Shown one piece after another: positions 60,684 through 64,000 of a stretch of DNA of 64,000 bases. The stretch's first letter is position 1. Each line of letters starts with the position of its first letter. Both the position numbers and the translations under genes were made by a program. This stretch comes from Dactylellina haptotyla. Taxonomy: Eukaryota > Ascomycota > Orbiliomycetes > Orbiliales > Orbiliaceae. The stretch spans positions 3,677,585 to 3,741,584 of the forward strand of contig CM062383.1 of NCBI GenBank assembly GCA_031310005.1, in the 5' to 3' direction. The notes under the pieces are model-generated. The model was not told the DNA's origin. It did no database searches and saw only the letters and a list, made by a program, of their open reading frames with translations.

Positions 60684-63600
60684 TGTAATAAAGCTTAAAC
60701 AACATGACGAATTATACTAAGAAATAATATAAGTAGGGGGAACTATAAAAATGGTAGTAGGAAATATTAACGTCCTTTTTTGGATTGATGAAAAAATATA
60801 AGAATAATATAAAAATGGGAATATTTAAAACAAAGAATTATTTTTGAATTAGGAAGAATAGTTATATTGTTTAGAATTATTTATTATTTTTTTTGTTTAG
60901 AATTATTTGTTATCTCCTTTATCCAAAATTACTTATTATTTTTTTTATTTAAAATTATTTATTATTTTTTTGTTTAAAATTATTTATTATTTGTTTTTAT
61001 TTATAAGTATTTATATTTGTATTTTTGATATTATGTAATTTAAGAAATTAAACAATAATTTAAATATTAATTTAAAATATATATATGTAGAATTTAATAA
61101 AACCAAATAGCATTTTATTTGTTATTTTATTATTTTATACTTATTATATTAATTTTTATATTTTATTACTTTATAACTTTAATAACCTAACACTACAAAA
61201 TATTTATTGGAATAAAAAATGTACTAAAAAAATCTTTTAAAATAGTTGAACCAATTACCATCCTAGGGTTTATTTTTGAATAAATAAAGGTGTTACTTAT
61301 TATCTTTAATTAAATAAAAATATTTAGTATACTCTTAGTAATATCTATTAATAAAATTAAATTTTTAAATTTAAATATTTTTAATAAAATTAAATCTTAT
61401 TAGTTTACAAACTTCTTTAACATTCTTAATAATAAATTTAAAGAAGAAAAAATCAAATTTAACATTTATTAAAAATAAATATTATATATAATTAGCTTTT
61501 TATAAAACAACTTGCAAGAATTTACATTCAACAAGTATAATAAAGATAACAATTATTACAACTAAAATATATATAAAGATTTTAGAATTTAATTTAAAAA
61601 AGCTTTTAAAAATTTAGATTTAATTAAAATAATTAAAAAAAAATTATAAACGCTAAGATAAATAAACCAATTTTTTTTCTTATATTATATTAAATTCAAA
61701 AGATTTATAAAAAAATTTAATTATAACAATACAGTATAAATAGTTTATCTATATAATAAATTTTGTATAGAAATAAAAGAATTTTTAATTATTTGTGATA
61801 ATTTATCAAACAATATTGATGATTTTACAATCCTTTACTAAAAATTAAATAATAATTAAAAAATATTAAAAACCAAAAAAAAAATTAGAAAGTTTTTAAA
61901 TATATTAATTAAAAAAATGAATTAAAAATAAAATGATAAAAAAAATATTGGAATTTTTAATAAATATAATTTAAATAATATTATTTGGGGGAATTAATAT
62001 TATAACCCAAAACTAATAAATTAGTTTATAGGAAGAATTTAAAAATAATTTAGTAAAAAAGAAAAAAATTAAAAAAGGTTTTTAAATTTTTATATATATT
62101 ATGGGGATAAAGGTTGTAAAGAAGAAAAATATTATGTTAAATAATATTTTAAGAAAAATTTATTTAATAGAATTGTTGTTTTATAACCCCTTTTAAGTAA
62201 TATGAAGCCAAAAAAAATTATTTGTGGACTTAATTTTAAACTTATTAGGTATTAAAATCTATAGGAAATTTTTTATAAAGATATCCAATAATATAGATAA
62301 TAAGTGGAATAGATGTTTAATAAATAAATTAGAGTAGTTATTGTTAATAATAATAAAAGATTAGAAAAAAAGGAAGATTAATTGTAAAGAGTAATATATG
62401 GAAAGTCGGGAAAACCCTGTTATTTTGTAAATTTTAAATATTTTAAAGAAATTAATAAATTTTTTTTATATCTTAAAATATGTACTTTTATTTAAATTTC
62501 GAAAAAATTGAAATTTTATTTAAATTATATATAGAAATTTTAGTTACTTTATATTTCTGTCTTTAGAATTTTATCCTTACTATTATTTATTTAAATAGTG
62601 GAGATATTGGAATATATATAAGTTGGTAATTTGTAATTAAAAATGATTTTTTATTATATATTAAAATAATTTTTGAAATTGTAGAATATTTTAATAATAA
62701 AAAGGAAATAGTAAAGGAAATAATATAATTTATAATAAAAATTGGAAATTATAAAGAAATGATTAAAGTTAATATTATTAATATTATAAAAAATTTTAAT
62801 TTAAAAAAATTATAGTATAAAAAATATAATATTATTATTAATTAAAAAAAATTAGAAGTTAAATTTAATTATATATTAAAAATAATTATAATTAACATAA
62901 AAACCTTTAAGAGAATTATAAAGTAAAGATTTGTCTATATAATTTATAAAATCAGTAAAGATTAAAAATAAATAAATTTAAATAAAAAATTATTAAAAAA
63001 TTATATAAATATTATTAAAATTTAAAAACTTAAAAGAAATATTTTAAAATAAAAAGTAATATTCTTTTATTTTAATAAAAAATAATATAAAAATTAAAAT
63101 ATTTAATGATACTTAATTAATATAGGAAATAATAAAACCAATGAATGAAAAATATTAAAAAATTTAAAAAATAGATTTAGAAAAATTTTATAAAAAATTT
63201 ATTAAATAATTAAATAGTTTATAAAAACTCTAATACTATTTATATTAAAAAAGATGGATTATTACAACTATATATAGATTAAAAAAACTTAATATAATTA
63301 TTATTAAAGATTGTTATTTACTACTATAAATAAACAAAATATTAAATTGATTTAAAAAGTTAAATATTTTATTAGGCTTAATATATATAACACATTTAAT
63401 CAAATAAAAATTGTGAAAGAAGATGAAAAGAAAATAACTTTTAAAATAAAATATAGATATTTTGAATTTTAAATAATATATTTTAAATTAATTAATACTT
63501 TAGCGGCCTTTTAAATATATATTAATAAAATATTTAAATTTTATTTAAATAAATTTTATATAGTATATCTAAATAATATATACATATATAATGATAATAA

Positions 63601-63883
63601 AAAAAAATATATTTAATATGTTAGAAAGATCCTAAAAGCTCTATAAAAAGCTAATCTATATATTAAACTATCTAAGTATGAATTTTTCACAAAAGAAACT
63701 GAGTTCTTAGGATACATTATTGAAAATAACAATATCAGAATGGATTCAACTAAAATATAAGATATACTAGATTAAAAAGAATTAAAAGAAGGACTAGGCG
63801 CAATCAAAGAAATACAGTCATTCCTAGGATTCGCTAATTTTTATAGAAGATTCATCAAGGATTATACATGGATAGTAAAATTA
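60684..63883 (+). mobile_element. Family 2 Gypsy element, truncated by the telomere
   Basis: The 5' LTR (60,684-61,169, TGTAATAAAGC start) is followed by leader sequence shared with 42,463-42,853, then about 2.7 kb of mutated gag-pol region read on the plus strand, ending inside RT at the first telomere repeat. RNase H, integrase and the 3' LTR are missing. Composition moves back towards normal in the last 250 bp. Confidence 0.82.
63200..63883 (+). pseudogene. Gypsy reverse transcriptase remnant (family 2), cut by telomere
   Basis: Plus-strand reading includes KYFIRLNIYNTFNQIKI, then LINTLAAF, then FYIVYLNNIYIYNDNKK, then [16 protein letters not shown] and EIQSFLGFANFYRRFIKDY. This is the palm and connection region of Ty3/Gypsy RT. 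Asn stands at all three catalytic Asp positions (codons at 63,380-63,382 and within 63,566-63,577). Stops interrupt the frame, for example in codons where the family has Gln or Trp. The reading ends at VKLL, where the telomere begins. Confidence 0.9.
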
Positions 63884-64000
63884 TTAGGTTAGGTTAGGTT
63901 AGGTTAGGTTTTGGTTAGGTTAGGGTTAGGGTTAGGGTTAGGGTTAGGTTAGGTTAGGTTAGGGTTAGGGTTAGGGTTAGGGTTAGGTTAGGAGTTAGGG
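63884..64000 (+). repeat. Telomere, mixed TTAGG and TTAGGG units
   Basis: 117 bp of G-rich repeats running to the last base, so this is the right chromosome end. The inner part is TTAGG units, then one TTTTGG variant, then blocks of TTAGGG and TTAGG alternate, with one TTAGGAG near the end. Confidence 0.95.

Noticed and set aside
41552-63640. CRISPR-like or regulatory reading of the dense AT repeats
   Set aside because: The repeats are LTRs and a minisatellite inside LTRs, in a eukaryotic subtelomere; no spacer structure exists.

Overview
The window is the right end of a chromosome from a filamentous ascomycete (Pezizomycotina). Evidence: short spliced introns (about 46-107 bp) with fungal splice and branch sites; genes typical of such fungi (pectate lyase, GH16, DUF3431, DUF4360, HPP, Dal5-type and Mae1-type transporters, P450, betaine lipid synthase); a very AT-rich block of dead Gypsy retrotransposons carrying the marks expected of repeat-induced point mutation (RIP); and TTAGG/TTAGGG telomere repeats at the last bases. 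I cannot name the genus.

Bases 1-41,451 are ordinary gene-bearing DNA with wide intergenic gaps. In order: a membrane protein with a DUF3431 domain (+), an unknown single-pass membrane protein (+), a DHA1-like MFS transporter (-), an NmrA/isoflavone-reductase-like protein (+), a complete betaine lipid (DGTS) synthase with a GC-AG intron (+), a secreted GH16 beta-glucanase (-), a SAM methyltransferase (+), a 7-TM protein (-), a malic acid/C4-dicarboxylate transporter (-), a secreted PL1 pectate lyase (+), a secreted DUF4360 protein (+), an HPP membrane protein (+), a Gfo/Idh/MocA oxidoreductase (+), a cytochrome P450 (-), a methyltransferase of the type found in meroterpenoid clusters (-), and a Dal5-like MFS transporter (+) cut off after 264 residues.

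Bases 41,452-63,883 are a nest of two LTR retrotransposon families. Family 1 (LTRs of about 550 or 509 bp, starting TGTTACACTTCG in the least mutated copies) has one solo LTR, one nearly complete 8.6-kb element on the minus strand with a 5-bp target duplication (ATAAT), an older copy that this element split in two, and a further truncated copy. Family 2 (LTR of about 460-510 bp with an internal minisatellite) has two plus-strand copies and one minus-strand copy. All three reverse transcriptase regions I could read are full of stops, and Asn stands at the catalytic Asp positions I could identify. The first family 2 LTR begins exactly where the Dal5-like protein loses similarity, so it broke that gene.

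Bases 63,884-64,000 are telomere repeats joined directly to the middle of a family 2 reverse transcriptase reading frame, which suggests a broken end healed by new telomere addition. The genes together suit a plant-associated or saprotrophic fungus (secreted pectin and glucan enzymes, organic-acid and other transporters). The oxidoreductase, P450 and methyltransferase at 31.9-38.5 kb could be a small accessory biosynthetic group, but no backbone enzyme is in the window.
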